64,000 nt of DNA from Albidovulum sp. (GTDB lineage: Bacteria > Pseudomonadota > Alphaproteobacteria > Rhodobacterales > Rhodobacteraceae), in the NCBI GenBank assembly GCA_030837785.1, contig JAUQYA010000023.1, forward strand, positions 168,795 to 232,794, in the 5' to 3' direction. A program made the position numbers and the translations under genes. Positions 42,697-51,656 of the stretch are shown here, piece after piece (the first letter of the stretch is position 1; each line of letters begins with the position of its first letter). The notes under the pieces were generated by a model. That model was not told the DNA's origin. It searched no databases and saw only the letters and a program-made list of their open reading frames with translations.

Positions 42697-43545
42697 TCAA
42701 GCCGGGATCGCCGCGGCGTAGCCTTCGAAGGTCACGTTGGCGGCAATCCGGCGGGCCTCCGCCTCTGCCGCAGGCGAGCGGATGGTCCAGCAGAGGATCG
42801 GCGCGCCCTGTGCCCGCAGGTCGGCCACGCGCGGGCGGGAAAGGTCGGCGGCCTCGTGGCTGAGGAAACTCGCCCCTACTGCGTCGTAGTCGGGGATTTC
42901 CCGCAGCCGGTCGCGGACCGGTGCGGTCAGCAGCGGCCAGTCGTCGGGCGCATAGGCCGAAGTGGTGAGCCCGCGAGAGATCGCCGGCGCGGCACGGGCC
43001 AGCGCCGCGACGGAATGGGGGTTGAAGGACATCAGCGCGACCGGGCCGGCATAGCCCACCAGCGCCGCCGCCACCGCCTGTTCCAGCGGCCCGACGCCGG
43101 GGCCCATCGCGCCGTCCTGGTCCTTCACCTCGATCAGCAGGGCGACGCGGCCGGCGACGAGGGCGAGCATCTCGGCCAGCGTCGGGATGCCGTCGTCGGT
43201 GCCGAGAAGCCGCGTGGCCGTCAGCTCGGCCGCGCTGCGGCCGCGGATGCGGCCGGGCAGGCCGGTCAGCCGCTTCATGTCGTAGTCGTGGAACACCATC
43301 GGCACGCCGTCGGCCGAGGGCTGGACGTCGCATTCGATGCCATAGCCCGCGGCGATGGCGGCGCGGAAGGCGGCCGGAGAGTTCTCCGCCCGGCCAGCGG
43401 TGCGGTCATGGAGCGCGCGGTGCGCGAGGGGGGCGCGAAGGAAGGCGCCGGGCAGCGGCACCGGGGCCGCGGTGACGGCGGGGGTGACGGCGGGGGTGAC
43501 GGCTGGGGCCACGGCGGGGGCGACGGGGCGCGGGCCTGCGGACAT
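42697..43545 (-). CDS. Glycerophosphodiester phosphodiesterase with repeat N-terminus
   Basis: 282-residue GDPD, TIM barrel, cleaving glycerophosphodiesters to sn-glycerol-3-phosphate and alcohol. Conserved LAHRALHD, ENSPAAF, GIECDVQPSADGVPMVFHDYD and LLIEVKDQDG residues are present. The first 28 residues are a Pro/Ala/Val repeat (PAVT units) coded by 12-base tandem repeats and look like an extension not shared by typical relatives. ATG overlaps the RidA stop (TGATG). Confidence 0.93.
   Translation of the reverse strand: MSAGPRPVAPAVAPAVTPAVTPAVTAAPVPLPGAFLRAPLAHRALHDRTAGRAENSPAAFRAAIAAGYGIECDVQPSADGVPMVFHDYDMKRLTGLPGRIRGRSAAELTATRLLGTDDGIPTLAEMLALVAGRVALLIEVKDQDGAMGPGVGPLEQAVAAALVGYAGPVALMSFNPHSVAALARAAPAISRGLTTSAYAPDDWPLLTAPVRDRLREIPDYDAVGASFLSHEAADLSRPRVADLRAQGAPILCWTIRSPAAEAEARRIAANVTFEGYAAAIPA
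43465..43524 (-). repeat. Five 12-base tandem repeats at start of GDPD gene
   Basis: On the minus strand the unit is GTCACCCCCGCC with minor variation, five copies, beginning eight codons into the gene and encoding PAVT-like units. Period and placement match those in the aminotransferase gene at 35.3 kb, though the sequence differs. Confidence 0.85.
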
Positions 43546-44009
43546 CAGGCGACCTGGAACACCGCCTCGATCTCCACCGCGACGCCGAGCGGCAGCGCGG
43601 GGGCCGAGACCGCGGCGCGGGCGTGGCGGCCGGCTTCGCCGAAGACCGCGACCATCAGGTCGGAGCAGCCGTTGACGACCTTGGGCTGATCGGTGAAGTC
43701 CGGGGTGGAGTTGACGAAGCCGGTCAGCTTCACCACCCGCACCACCCGGCCGAGGTCGCCGCCGAGCGCCGCGCGCGCCTGGGCGATCAGGCTGAGGCCG
43801 CAGCGCCGGGCGGCTTCGGCGCCTTCGGCCAGGTCCATCGTGTCGCCCAGCCGTCCCTTGATCAGGCCGTCGGGGCCCTGCGAGATCTGGCCGGAGACGA
43901 AGAGCAGGTCGCCCGAACGCACGTAGGGCACGTAGTTCGCCGCCGGGGCGGGCGCGTCGGGCAGGGTGAGGCCAAGCTCGGCGAGGCGGGCGTCGATGGT
44001 TCCGGGCAT
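43545..44009 (-). CDS. RidA family enamine/imine deaminase
   Basis: 154 residues. RidA hydrolyses reactive 2-aminoacrylate-type enamines made by PLP enzymes. VSGQISQG, KLTGFVNSTPDF, then HARAAVSAPALPLGVAVEIEA, with the catalytic Arg in the RAAVSA segment. It starts the RidA-GDPD-FemAB set. Coupled (TGATG) to the GDPD gene. Confidence 0.95.
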   Translation of the reverse strand: MPGTIDARLAELGLTLPDAPAPAANYVPYVRSGDLLFVSGQISQGPDGLIKGRLGDTMDLAEGAEAARRCGLSLIAQARAALGGDLGRVVRVVKLTGFVNSTPDFTDQPKVVNGCSDLMVAVFGEAGRHARAAVSAPALPLGVAVEIEAVFQVA

Positions 44010-44086
44010 GTGTGTCTCCTCCCACAGGCGAATCCGTTCCGGGCCGGTTTTAGCGGCCCCGCCCGCCGCGGGAAAGGGCGGCCGGA

Positions 44087-44563
44087 TCAGAGCGGAAGGA
44101 CGAAGCGCGGCAGGAGCCGGCCGGGAATGGCGGGGCTGGCGGCCTCTCCGGCCGGGCGCGCGCCCATCCGCAGGAAGAAGCCCGCGGCGCCGGGATCGCT
44201 GTCGATGACAAGTTCGTGCGCGCCCGCCGCCCGTGCCGACCGCACGGCGTCGGCGAAAAGTGCCGCGCCGGCCCCCCTGCGCAGCGCCCTCGGCTCGACA
44301 TAGATCTTGTCGAGCCTCGCCGACCGGCCGTCTGCCGTCACCTGCGCGATGCCGATCGCATGGCCGCGCCGTTCGGCCATTGCGACAAGCGAGCGGACGA
44401 GGTCATCGGGACGCAGTTCCAGAAACGGCCGGCAGGCGGCGATGAAGCCGGCGCTGTAGCCCCAGACGGCTTTCGAGCGCAGGCAGAGTAGCGACAGGTT
44501 CGCAAGGTCGCCCGGAAGGGCGGGTCTAATGCGGATCGGACTGTCAGCTCTCCCGGAAGGCAC
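44087..44563 (-). CDS. GNAT N-acetyltransferase
   Basis: 158 residues. Acetyl-CoA binding P-loop region EPRALRRGAGAALFADAVRSA is the A motif (usually Q/RxxGxG/A); AHELVIDSDPGAAGFFLRMGAR is the B motif. Substrate unknown. Its first 20 bases overlap the 3' end of the type I secretion adaptor gene on the same strand, so it is probably co-transcribed with it. Confidence 0.9.
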   Translation of the reverse strand: MPSGRADSPIRIRPALPGDLANLSLLCLRSKAVWGYSAGFIAACRPFLELRPDDLVRSLVAMAERRGHAIGIAQVTADGRSARLDKIYVEPRALRRGAGAALFADAVRSARAAGAHELVIDSDPGAAGFFLRMGARPAGEAASPAIPGRLLPRFVLPL

Positions 44564-45854
44564 GGTTGAAATACTCCGCGAGCGGCTTCACCAGATAGGC
44601 AAGCGGCGTGCGTTCGCCCGTGCGGATGAATACCTCGACGGGCATTCCGGGAATGATGGCATGTCCTTCGAGTTTGGCAAGTTCGCCGGGCCCGAGAACG
44701 ACCTCGGTGCGGTAATATGCCGCTTCGCTCTGTTCGTCGGTCAGGGCGTCTGCGGAAATCCGCGAGACCTGGCCGAGAAGCTCGGGCGTGGTGCGGCTGT
44801 CGAAGGCGGAGAAGCGCAGCGCCACCTCCTGGCCCACGCGCACTTCGTCGACATGGATCGGAGAGACCCGGGCGGCGATGACAAGGGGGCGGTCCTGCGG
44901 CACCAGGTAGAGCACGGGTTCGGCCGCGCGGATCACCGCGCGCGGGGTCGTGACCTGCAGCGCATGGACGATCCCCGCGACCGGCGCGCGGATGTCCAGC
45001 CGGTCGACCTGTTCCTTCAGCGCGCGCCGCCGCTCGGCCAGTTCCAGCTCCCGGTAGCCGAGATCGCGGAGCTGGCTGTTGGCCTCCTCCCGCCGGGTGC
45101 TGCCGCGCTTGAGGATCTCGATGTCGATCTCGGTCACCTTGCCCTCGGCTTCGGCGCGGGTGGCATCAAGTTCGCCGGCGACGCCTTCGAGCCGTGCCTT
45201 CTCGCGTTCGAGGGCGAGGACCCGGCCGGCCTGGGTGAGCCCCTTGTCAAGCAGCGCCGTGAGGTCGGCGAGTTCCCTGCCGATGAGGACAAGCTGGCTG
45301 TCGGTCGCCGCGCGCTGGGCGGCGATGCCGTCGATCTGGTTGGCGATCTGGCCGCGGCGGCGCTGAAGCTGGTCGATCTCGTTGGCCTCGGTTTCCGCCT
45401 TCGCGGCGAACAGCCGTTCCTGGCCGGTCATCAGCGCGGCGATCCCGGGGTCCTGGTCGCCCGACCGCACGAGTTCCTCGGGGAAGCTGATCCGCGTCGC
45501 GTCGTCGCGCTCTGCCTCCAGCCGGCCGCGACGGGCGAGGATTTCGAAGAACTGGCCCTCGACGATCGCGAGTTCGGAATCGAGGAGCGTCCCGTCGAGC
45601 CGGACGAGCGGCGCGCCCGCCGCGACGAGGTCGCCGTCCTTGACAAGGATCTCGGCCACCACGCCGCCGTCGGGATGCTGGACGACCTGGCGGTTCTGCT
45701 CCACCTCCACCTGGCCGCCCGCGACGACGGCGCCGGCGATGCGGGTGGTCACCGACCAGAGCCCGAAGCCGCAGAGAAGGAGCGCGAGGGCGAGAAGCCC
45801 GAGAACGACCGGGCCGCGCGCGGAAGGAACCCGGGAAGGACCCCTTGCGGTCAT
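44544..45854 (-). CDS. Type I secretion membrane fusion protein (HlyD/PrtE)
   Basis: 436 residues. One N-terminal membrane helix (about 17-37), then lipoyl half GGQVEVEQNRQVVQHPDGGV, long coiled coils, second lipoyl half APVAGIVHALQV and the C-terminal RTGERTPLAYLVKPLAEYF typical of HlyD-type adaptors. Forms the channel between the inner-membrane ABC protein and an outer-membrane TolC. Overlaps the ATPase gene by four bases. Confidence 0.94.
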   Translation of the reverse strand: MTARGPSRVPSARGPVVLGLLALALLLCGFGLWSVTTRIAGAVVAGGQVEVEQNRQVVQHPDGGVVAEILVKDGDLVAAGAPLVRLDGTLLDSELAIVEGQFFEILARRGRLEAERDDATRISFPEELVRSGDQDPGIAALMTGQERLFAAKAETEANEIDQLQRRRGQIANQIDGIAAQRAATDSQLVLIGRELADLTALLDKGLTQAGRVLALEREKARLEGVAGELDATRAEAEGKVTEIDIEILKRGSTRREEANSQLRDLGYRELELAERRRALKEQVDRLDIRAPVAGIVHALQVTTPRAVIRAAEPVLYLVPQDRPLVIAARVSPIHVDEVRVGQEVALRFSAFDSRTTPELLGQVSRISADALTDEQSEAAYYRTEVVLGPGELAKLEGHAIIPGMPVEVFIRTGERTPLAYLVKPLAEYFNRAFRES

Positions 45855-47587
45855 GTCACGCCTCCCATTCCGGGTGTGCGGGCGATCTCTGTCGCGTTCC
45901 GGACCATGCTCTTCAACACCTCGTCGCGCGGCCCGTAGGCCCGCCGCATGCCGCCGTCGAGGAACAGGATCTGGTCGCATTCCTGGATCGCGGCAGGCCG
46001 GTGGGCCATGATCAGGACCGAGCGCCCGTCGGCCTTCATCGCCCGGATCGCGGCATTGAGCGCCATCGAGCCGTCGTTGTCGAGGTTGGCGTTGGGCTCG
46101 TCGAGAACCAGGATCACCGGGTCGCCATAGAGCGCCCGGGCGAGCCCGATGCGCTGGATCTGGCCGCCCGACAGGCGCCCGCCGGCCTGGGCGACGCGGG
46201 TGTCGTAGCCCTCGGGCAGGTCGAGGATCATCTGGTGCGCCGCGGCCTTCTGCGCGGCGGCGACCACGGCGGCGGCATCGGGCAGGGGGGCGAGGCGGGC
46301 GATGTTCTCGGCGATCGTGCCGTCGAACAGGGTCACCCGCTGCGGCAGGTAGCCGACATGGGCGCCGAGCATGTCGGGGTCGTACTGGTCGAGCGTGGCG
46401 CCATCGAGCCGGATCCAGCCCCCCGCCGGGCGCCAGACGCCGGTGAGCGCGCGCGCGAGGGTGGACTTGCCGGCGCCGGAGGGGCCGATGACGCCGAGCG
46501 CCTGGCCCGGTTCCAGCCGGAAGGACACCATGCGGAGCGCCGCCTGGCTCTGACCCGGCGGCACGACGGTGAGCTGGTTGGCCTCGAGCACCGCCCGCGG
46601 CTTCGGGAGTGCGGTGCGCGGGGCCTGCGGCGGCACGGCCGTGAGCAGCGCCGCGAGGCGGCCCCGCGCCTCCTGCGCGCGCTGGACGAGCGCCCAGCCG
46701 CCGATCGCCTGTTCGACGGGGGCGAGCGCGCGGCCCATCAGGATCGAGGAGGCGACCATCGCGCCGGGCGTGAGTTCGCCCCTCAGCACCAGAAGCGCGC
46801 CGACGGCGAGCATCGCCGATTGCAGGAAGAGCCGGAAGGTGCGGGAGAAGATCGAATAGACGCCGGACTGGTCGGACGCCGCGATGGAACCGGAGAGAGC
46901 CTCGCCCCGCGCGGCGGCCCAGCGTTCGAAGGTCGCGCCGCGCATCCCCATGCTCTGGACCAGATCGGCCTCGTCGCGGATCTGGTCGGCCATCCGGTCG
47001 GCCCGGAGCGTCGCGGCATGGGCGGCGAGGACCGCCCGGCGGGTGTTGGCCTGGTTGAGCGCGGTGATGAGGACGAGCACGAGCCCGCCGGCGATCGCCG
47101 TCCAGCCGAGCCAGGGGTGGAAGATGAAGACGGCGGCAAGGAAGACCGGCGCCCAGGGCGCGTCGAAGAGGGCGAGGAAGACCGGGGCGGCGACGAACTG
47201 GCGGATCGCCTCCAGATCGCGCAGGCCCGAGGCCGCGGCCTGATCGCCGGGGGCGAGGGCCGAGCGCGCCAGCATCGCGGTGTAGACGCGCCGGTCGAGA
47301 CGCGCTTGCAGCCCGGCGGCGAGGCGCGACATGATGCGGCCGCGGGCGAGGTCGAGAAGGCCCATCGTCAGGAACAGGAAGGTCACGAGCACGAAGAGCG
47401 CGGCCAGCGTCTCCTCCGACCGGCTGCCGAGGACGCGGTCGTAGACCTGGAGCATGAAGATCGGGCCGGTGAGCATCAGGAGGTTGACGAAGACCGAGAA
47501 GAGCGCCACCGCCGCGAGAAGGCCGCGGCCCTCGGCGCGGGCGGCGCGCAACTCCTCGCGCCCCGGCGCGGTGTCGATCCGCATCAT
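45851..47587 (-). CDS. Type I secretion ABC permease/ATPase (PrtD-like)
   Basis: 578 residues. N-terminal six-helix ABC membrane domain with GPIFMLQVYDRVLGSRSEET, then a nucleotide-binding domain: GPSGAGKSTLARAL, LSGGQIQRIGLARALYG, VILVLDEPNANLDNDG and MAHRP switch. No C39 peptidase domain, so it belongs to the PrtD group that exports C-terminal-signal RTX proteins. ATG at 47587 (or 47584) behind AGGAG. No RTX substrate or TolC gene is in the window. Confidence 0.94.
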   Translation of the reverse strand: MMRIDTAPGREELRAARAEGRGLLAAVALFSVFVNLLMLTGPIFMLQVYDRVLGSRSEETLAALFVLVTFLFLTMGLLDLARGRIMSRLAAGLQARLDRRVYTAMLARSALAPGDQAAASGLRDLEAIRQFVAAPVFLALFDAPWAPVFLAAVFIFHPWLGWTAIAGGLVLVLITALNQANTRRAVLAAHAATLRADRMADQIRDEADLVQSMGMRGATFERWAAARGEALSGSIAASDQSGVYSIFSRTFRLFLQSAMLAVGALLVLRGELTPGAMVASSILMGRALAPVEQAIGGWALVQRAQEARGRLAALLTAVPPQAPRTALPKPRAVLEANQLTVVPPGQSQAALRMVSFRLEPGQALGVIGPSGAGKSTLARALTGVWRPAGGWIRLDGATLDQYDPDMLGAHVGYLPQRVTLFDGTIAENIARLAPLPDAAAVVAAAQKAAAHQMILDLPEGYDTRVAQAGGRLSGGQIQRIGLARALYGDPVILVLDEPNANLDNDGSMALNAAIRAMKADGRSVLIMAHRPAAIQECDQILFLDGGMRRAYGPRDEVLKSMVRNATEIARTPGMGGVT

Positions 47588-47661
47588 CGCTCGTCTCCTG
47601 CCTCGGCGGAAACCCCGCCGATCGGCGCCCCGGTCCGGTCCCGTGTCTTGCCTCGGGCGGG

Positions 47662-47679
47662 CAAGGCTTTTAAGCCTTG
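47662..47679. promoter_or_regulatory. Palindrome between T1SS and mlaA
   Basis: CAAGGCTT-TT-AAGCCTTG, 8-base perfect arms with a two-base spacer, in the 143-base divergent gap, 75 bases from the T1SS start and 52 from mlaA. Looks like an operator; the regulator is unknown. Confidence 0.6.
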
Positions 47680-47730
47680 TCGCGGCCGGGGGACGCCCCG
47701 TCTGGCGGTTTGCAGGAAGATTCGGACAAA

Positions 47731-48486
47731 ATGGTGACGATTTCAATGCCGAGTGCCGGTCCGGTCCGAGCCGCGGGGGCGCTTGTTGCCGCGGCGCTGC
47801 TGTTTGCCGGCTGTGCGAAGCAGGAGCCGGGGGCGGAATACAACGATCCCTTCGAGGCCGAGAACCGCGCGGTGCACAACGCCAACGTCGCGCTCGACCA
47901 GGCGGTCTTCGGCGGCGGCAAGCCCGACCGCAAGCCGTTCCTGCCGGCGCCGGTGGCCGAGGGGCTGGCGAATTTCTCCGACAACCTCGGGATGCCTTCG
48001 GCGGTGCTCAACAGCCTGTTGCAGGGCCGGCCGGACCCGGCGGTGAGAAACGCCGCGCGGTTCCTGATGAACACGACGGCGGGTCTCGGCGGCGTTCTCG
48101 ATCCGGCGACCGCCGTGGGGCTTTTTGCCGAGGACACCGATTTCGGCGAGACGCTGTATGTCTGGGGGGCGCCCGAAGGCGCCTTCCTGGTGCTGCCGCT
48201 GGCGGGGCCGATGACCGAGCGCGACCTGGCGGGCAAGGTTGTCGATTTCGTCACCGACCCCCTGGGCGGCGCCTTTCCCAAGCCCGAGAAATACTACGTC
48301 GCGGAGGCCAAGCTTGCCGGAGAGGTTGCCGACCGGCAGCTCTATGGCGACTTGATCGACGACATCCTATATAACAGCGCGGACAGCTACGCGCAGATGA
48401 GGCTCCTCTATCTGCAGAACCGCCACTACGAGCTCGGCATCGAGGCCGAGGTATTCGACCCGTACGAGGACCCTTATGGACAGTAG
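47731..48486 (+). CDS. mlaA: MlaA family outer-membrane lipoprotein (VacJ)
   Basis: 251 residues. MlaA removes phospholipid from the outer leaflet of the outer membrane. Lipobox LFAGCAKQ, NDPFEAENRAVHNAN, FSDNLGMPSAVLNSLLQG, RFLMNTTAGLGG and DFGETLYVWG are family signatures. ATG at 47731 with AGGAAGA upstream. Overlaps mlaC by 11 bases. Confidence 0.95.
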   Translation: MVTISMPSAGPVRAAGALVAAALLFAGCAKQEPGAEYNDPFEAENRAVHNANVALDQAVFGGGKPDRKPFLPAPVAEGLANFSDNLGMPSAVLNSLLQGRPDPAVRNAARFLMNTTAGLGGVLDPATAVGLFAEDTDFGETLYVWGAPEGAFLVLPLAGPMTERDLAGKVVDFVTDPLGGAFPKPEKYYVAEAKLAGEVADRQLYGDLIDDILYNSADSYAQMRLLYLQNRHYELGIEAEVFDPYEDPYGQ

Positions 48487-49081
48487 GATTTCCCGCCGCG
48501 CCCTGATCGCTGCCGTGCCCGCGGGGGTGGCCCTTTCGGTCCTGCCGCGGGGGGCGCTGGCGCTTGACGTCAACGGCGCGCGGGCACTGATCGACAAGGC
48601 GATCGGCGACGTCAACCGCGTCATCAACTCGGGCAAGCCCGAGCCCGCGATGTACCGGGATTTCGAACAGATCTTCGTCCGCTACGCCGATGTCCGCTAC
48701 ATCGCGCAAAGCGCGCTCGGCCCCGCAGGGCGGGGTGCCGACAAGGCGGTGATGGGCGCCTACGTCAAGGCCTTCCAGGGCTACATCTCGCGCAAATACG
48801 GCAAGAGGTTCCGCGAGTTCATCGGCGGCAAGATCGAGGTGACGGACGCCCGCCCGCTGAAAAGCTTCTTCGAGGTGATCTCGGTCGCCCATCTCAAGGG
48901 CCAGTCGCCGTTCGAGGTGCGCTGGCACGTCTTCGACAAGTCGGGCAAGAACCAGTTCTTCAACATCATCATCGAAGGCGTCAACATGCTCGCCGCCGAA
49001 CGCACCGAGATCGGCGCGATGCTGGACAAGAGCCGGGGCGACATCGCGGCGCTGACGGCGGTGCTGCAGAAGACCGGCTGA
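48476..49081 (+). CDS. mlaC: MlaC-type phospholipid-binding protein
   Basis: 201-residue periplasmic Ttg2D/MlaC carrier moving phospholipid between MlaA and the inner-membrane Mla ABC complex. N-terminal SRRALIAAVPAGVALSVL is Tat-like (SRR plus Ala), then the mature domain with KAFQGYISRKYGKRF, FEVRWHVFDKSGKNQFFNI. Coupled to mlaA. mlaFED is not in the window. Confidence 0.92.
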   Translation: MDSRISRRALIAAVPAGVALSVLPRGALALDVNGARALIDKAIGDVNRVINSGKPEPAMYRDFEQIFVRYADVRYIAQSALGPAGRGADKAVMGAYVKAFQGYISRKYGKRFREFIGGKIEVTDARPLKSFFEVISVAHLKGQSPFEVRWHVFDKSGKNQFFNIIIEGVNMLAAERTEIGAMLDKSRGDIAALTAVLQKTG

Positions 49082-49106
49082 CGCGGCCGCGTGGCCTTGC
49101 CGCCCG

Positions 49107-51350
49107 TCAGTCGCGGCGGCCGAGGATGTTTGTGAGGATGTCGACGAGGCTTTCGCCGCCCTGCTGCGGCGCGGGTGCCTGCGCCTGGCCGGGATAGGGC
49201 GCGAGCTGGCCGGGATAGGGCTCCGCCACGCCGCCGCCGATCTGCCCGCCGGCCTGGTAGACCTCGCCCTGATAGGCTGGCGGCGGCAGTTCCTCGGGCC
49301 GGATCATCGGCAGGGCCGCCGGCGGCAGGTCGGCCTCGACCCGCGCCATCACCTCGTGCCAGATCTCGGCCGGAAGGCCGCCGCCGGTGACGCCGGTCAG
49401 GGGCTTGTTGTCGTCGTTGCCCATCCAGACGCCGACGACATAATCGGCGGTGAAGCCGATGAACCAGGCGTCGCGGTAGTCCGAGGTGGTGCCGGTCTTG
49501 CCCGCCGCCTCGCGCCCGTCGATCCGGGCGCGGCGGCCGGTGCCACGCTCGATCACCTGGGTCATCATGTAGGTGAGCTGGCGCGCCGCACTTTCCGAGA
49601 TCACCCGCTCGCCCATGCCGCCCTCCTGGCCCATCAGCGCGGCGTCGTCGCTCTGGATGCGCAGCTCCACAAGGCCATAGGGACGCACCGAGGAGCCGCC
49701 GTTGAGGATGCCGGCATAGGCCCCCGTCATGTCGAGAAGCGTCGCCCCCGAGGCGCCCAGCACGATCGCCGGCCCCTGGGCGAGTTCGGATTGCAGCCCG
49801 AAATCGGCGGCGACCTGGCGCACCGCGTCGAGCCCGACGGCCTGGCTGAGCCGCACCGTGGCGGTGTTGATCGAATGGGAAAGCGCGTCGGTCAGCGTCA
49901 TCATGCCGCGAAACTCGGGCTCGTAGTTCTTCGGCGACCATTCGCCGGAGCCCTTGACGTAGAGGGTGATCGGGGCATCGTCGATGGCCGAGTTCATCGT
50001 GTAGCCCATGTCGAGGGCGGCGGCATAGACGAAGGGCTTGAAGGTCGATCCGGTCTGGCGGATCGCCTGGGTCGCGCGGTTGAAGGCGCCGCTCACCTGG
50101 TTGTTGCGCCCGCCGACCATCGCCCGCACCGCCCCATCGGATGACATCACGACGATCGCTGCCTGGGCCTTCGACCCGGCCTTCACCTTGGTCTCGAAGA
50201 CGTAGTCGAGCGCCTCTTCCGCGCGCTTCTGGATCGACTGGTCGAGCGTGGTGCGGATGATCACATCCTCGGTGGTGTCCTGGGTCAGGAAGGCGGGGCC
50301 CGAGTCCATCACCCAGTCGGCGAAATAGCCGCCCGCGCGCGCCTCGGCCGCCTTCGACAGCCGTGCCGGGTTGGCGAGCGCGTCCCGGAACTGCGAGTCG
50401 GTCAGGTAGCCCTGGTCGCGCATCAGCCCCAGCACCACGGCGGCGCGGCCCTGGGCGCGTTCCAGGCTGGCGGTGGGGGCGTAGCGCGTGGGCGCCTTGA
50501 GAAGGCCCGCGAGCATCGCCGCCTCGGCCGGGGTCACCTCGTTGGCCGACTTGCCGAAGTAGCGCTGGCTCGCCGCCTCGAAGCCGCGGGCGCCGGCGCC
50601 GAGGTAGGCGCGGTTGAGGTAGAGCGTCAGGATGCTGTCCTTGCCGTATTTCGCCTCCATCGCGAAGGAGAAGGGCACCTCCTTGATCTTGCGCATCAGG
50701 CTCGACTGGCGGCAGTCGGCCTCGTAGTCGCCTTCGGACTTCCAGGCCTTCGGATCGTAGGGCACGCCGAGGCAGATCAGTTTGGCGACCTGCTGGGTGA
50801 TGGTCGATCCGCCGTTGCCTTCCAGCGGGCCGCGCCCCTCGGCCAGGTTGATCCGGACCGCGCTGGCGATGCCGCGCGGCGAGATGCCGAAATGGCGGTA
50901 GAAGCGCTTGTCCTCGGTGGCGACGATGGCGTTCCTGAGCGAGGGAGAGACGGTTTCCGCGGTGATCGTGCCGCCGAAGGTCTCGCCCCGCCAGGCAAAG
51001 ACCTTGCCGTCGCGGTCGAGAAGCGTGACCGAGCCGCGGGTGCGCGCGTCGATGAGCGTGTCGAGCGGCGGAAGCTGGGCGTAGAAGTAGAGCGTGGCGA
51101 GGCCGACGACGATCGCGCCCATCGCGGCGAGGCGCCAGCCGATGCCCCAGACGACACGCCAGACCAGCCCGACGAGTCCCGCGACCAGGCGGATCGGCCA
51201 GGGGGCGCGGCGCGTCGGGCGGCGCGACCGCGCCGATTTCGGCTTCGGTGCGGGTTTCGGTGCGGGCTTCGGCTTTGCCGGGGCCGACGGCGCGGCGCCG
51301 TAGCGCCGGTCTGCCACCAGGGGAGGCTTCCTGCCGCCTGTCTGTTTCAT
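49107..51350 (-). CDS. Penicillin-binding protein 1A family
   Basis: 747-residue bifunctional peptidoglycan synthase. Lys/Pro-rich cytoplasmic tail, one membrane helix (about 72-98), glycosyltransferase 51 domain with ATEDKRFYRHFGI and LYLNRAYLGAGARGFEAA, transpeptidase with SxxK (TGSTFKPF), SxN (SHSINTA) and KTG (GKTGTTSDYRDAW). C-terminal PYPGQ-type proline repeats. Full set of catalytic motifs, so active in both reactions. Confidence 0.95.
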   Translation of the reverse strand: MKQTGGRKPPLVADRRYGAAPSAPAKPKPAPKPAPKPKSARSRRPTRRAPWPIRLVAGLVGLVWRVVWGIGWRLAAMGAIVVGLATLYFYAQLPPLDTLIDARTRGSVTLLDRDGKVFAWRGETFGGTITAETVSPSLRNAIVATEDKRFYRHFGISPRGIASAVRINLAEGRGPLEGNGGSTITQQVAKLICLGVPYDPKAWKSEGDYEADCRQSSLMRKIKEVPFSFAMEAKYGKDSILTLYLNRAYLGAGARGFEAASQRYFGKSANEVTPAEAAMLAGLLKAPTRYAPTASLERAQGRAAVVLGLMRDQGYLTDSQFRDALANPARLSKAAEARAGGYFADWVMDSGPAFLTQDTTEDVIIRTTLDQSIQKRAEEALDYVFETKVKAGSKAQAAIVVMSSDGAVRAMVGGRNNQVSGAFNRATQAIRQTGSTFKPFVYAAALDMGYTMNSAIDDAPITLYVKGSGEWSPKNYEPEFRGMMTLTDALSHSINTATVRLSQAVGLDAVRQVAADFGLQSELAQGPAIVLGASGATLLDMTGAYAGILNGGSSVRPYGLVELRIQSDDAALMGQEGGMGERVISESAARQLTYMMTQVIERGTGRRARIDGREAAGKTGTTSDYRDAWFIGFTADYVVGVWMGNDDNKPLTGVTGGGLPAEIWHEVMARVEADLPPAALPMIRPEELPPPAYQGEVYQAGGQIGGGVAEPYPGQLAPYPGQAQAPAPQQGGESLVDILTNILGRRD

Positions 51351-51656
51351 GCGTTGCGTCCGTTGCCTGCCCGTTTTCCACGACCATACAGGACGCCGGC
51401 GGAAATGTGGAGCGGGAGACGTTCACGATTCGCGTCTTTGCGCCGGTGCCGGGCGGGGCCGCGGGCTGCGCGGCCCGGCCGCGGCGAACCACATGCGCCG
51501 CGAAATTCGGCCGTGCTGCCCGTGGCTGCACAGATTTTCGGCAAAGCCGCGCCTCCCGGCCCGGCCGCGCGCTGCGGCCGTTGTGCCCCGCCCCGCCCCG
51601 GTGCCCGCTTGGCCCCGAGGCGGCGCGGGGCGCGCGCGGACAGCGGAGAAGCGGGG
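51351..51656. other. 306-base divergent gap, PBP1A / amtB
   Basis: Contains the promoters of both genes. Very GC-rich with CCCCG-rich runs. I looked for a sigma-54 and NtrC motif upstream of amtB and saw none that I would call. No other feature recognised. Confidence 0.5.

Noticed and set aside
51351..51656. NtrC/sigma-54 promoter for amtB
   Set aside because: No TGGCAC-N5-TTGC arrangement or paired TGCAC boxes visible; a motif scan could overturn this.
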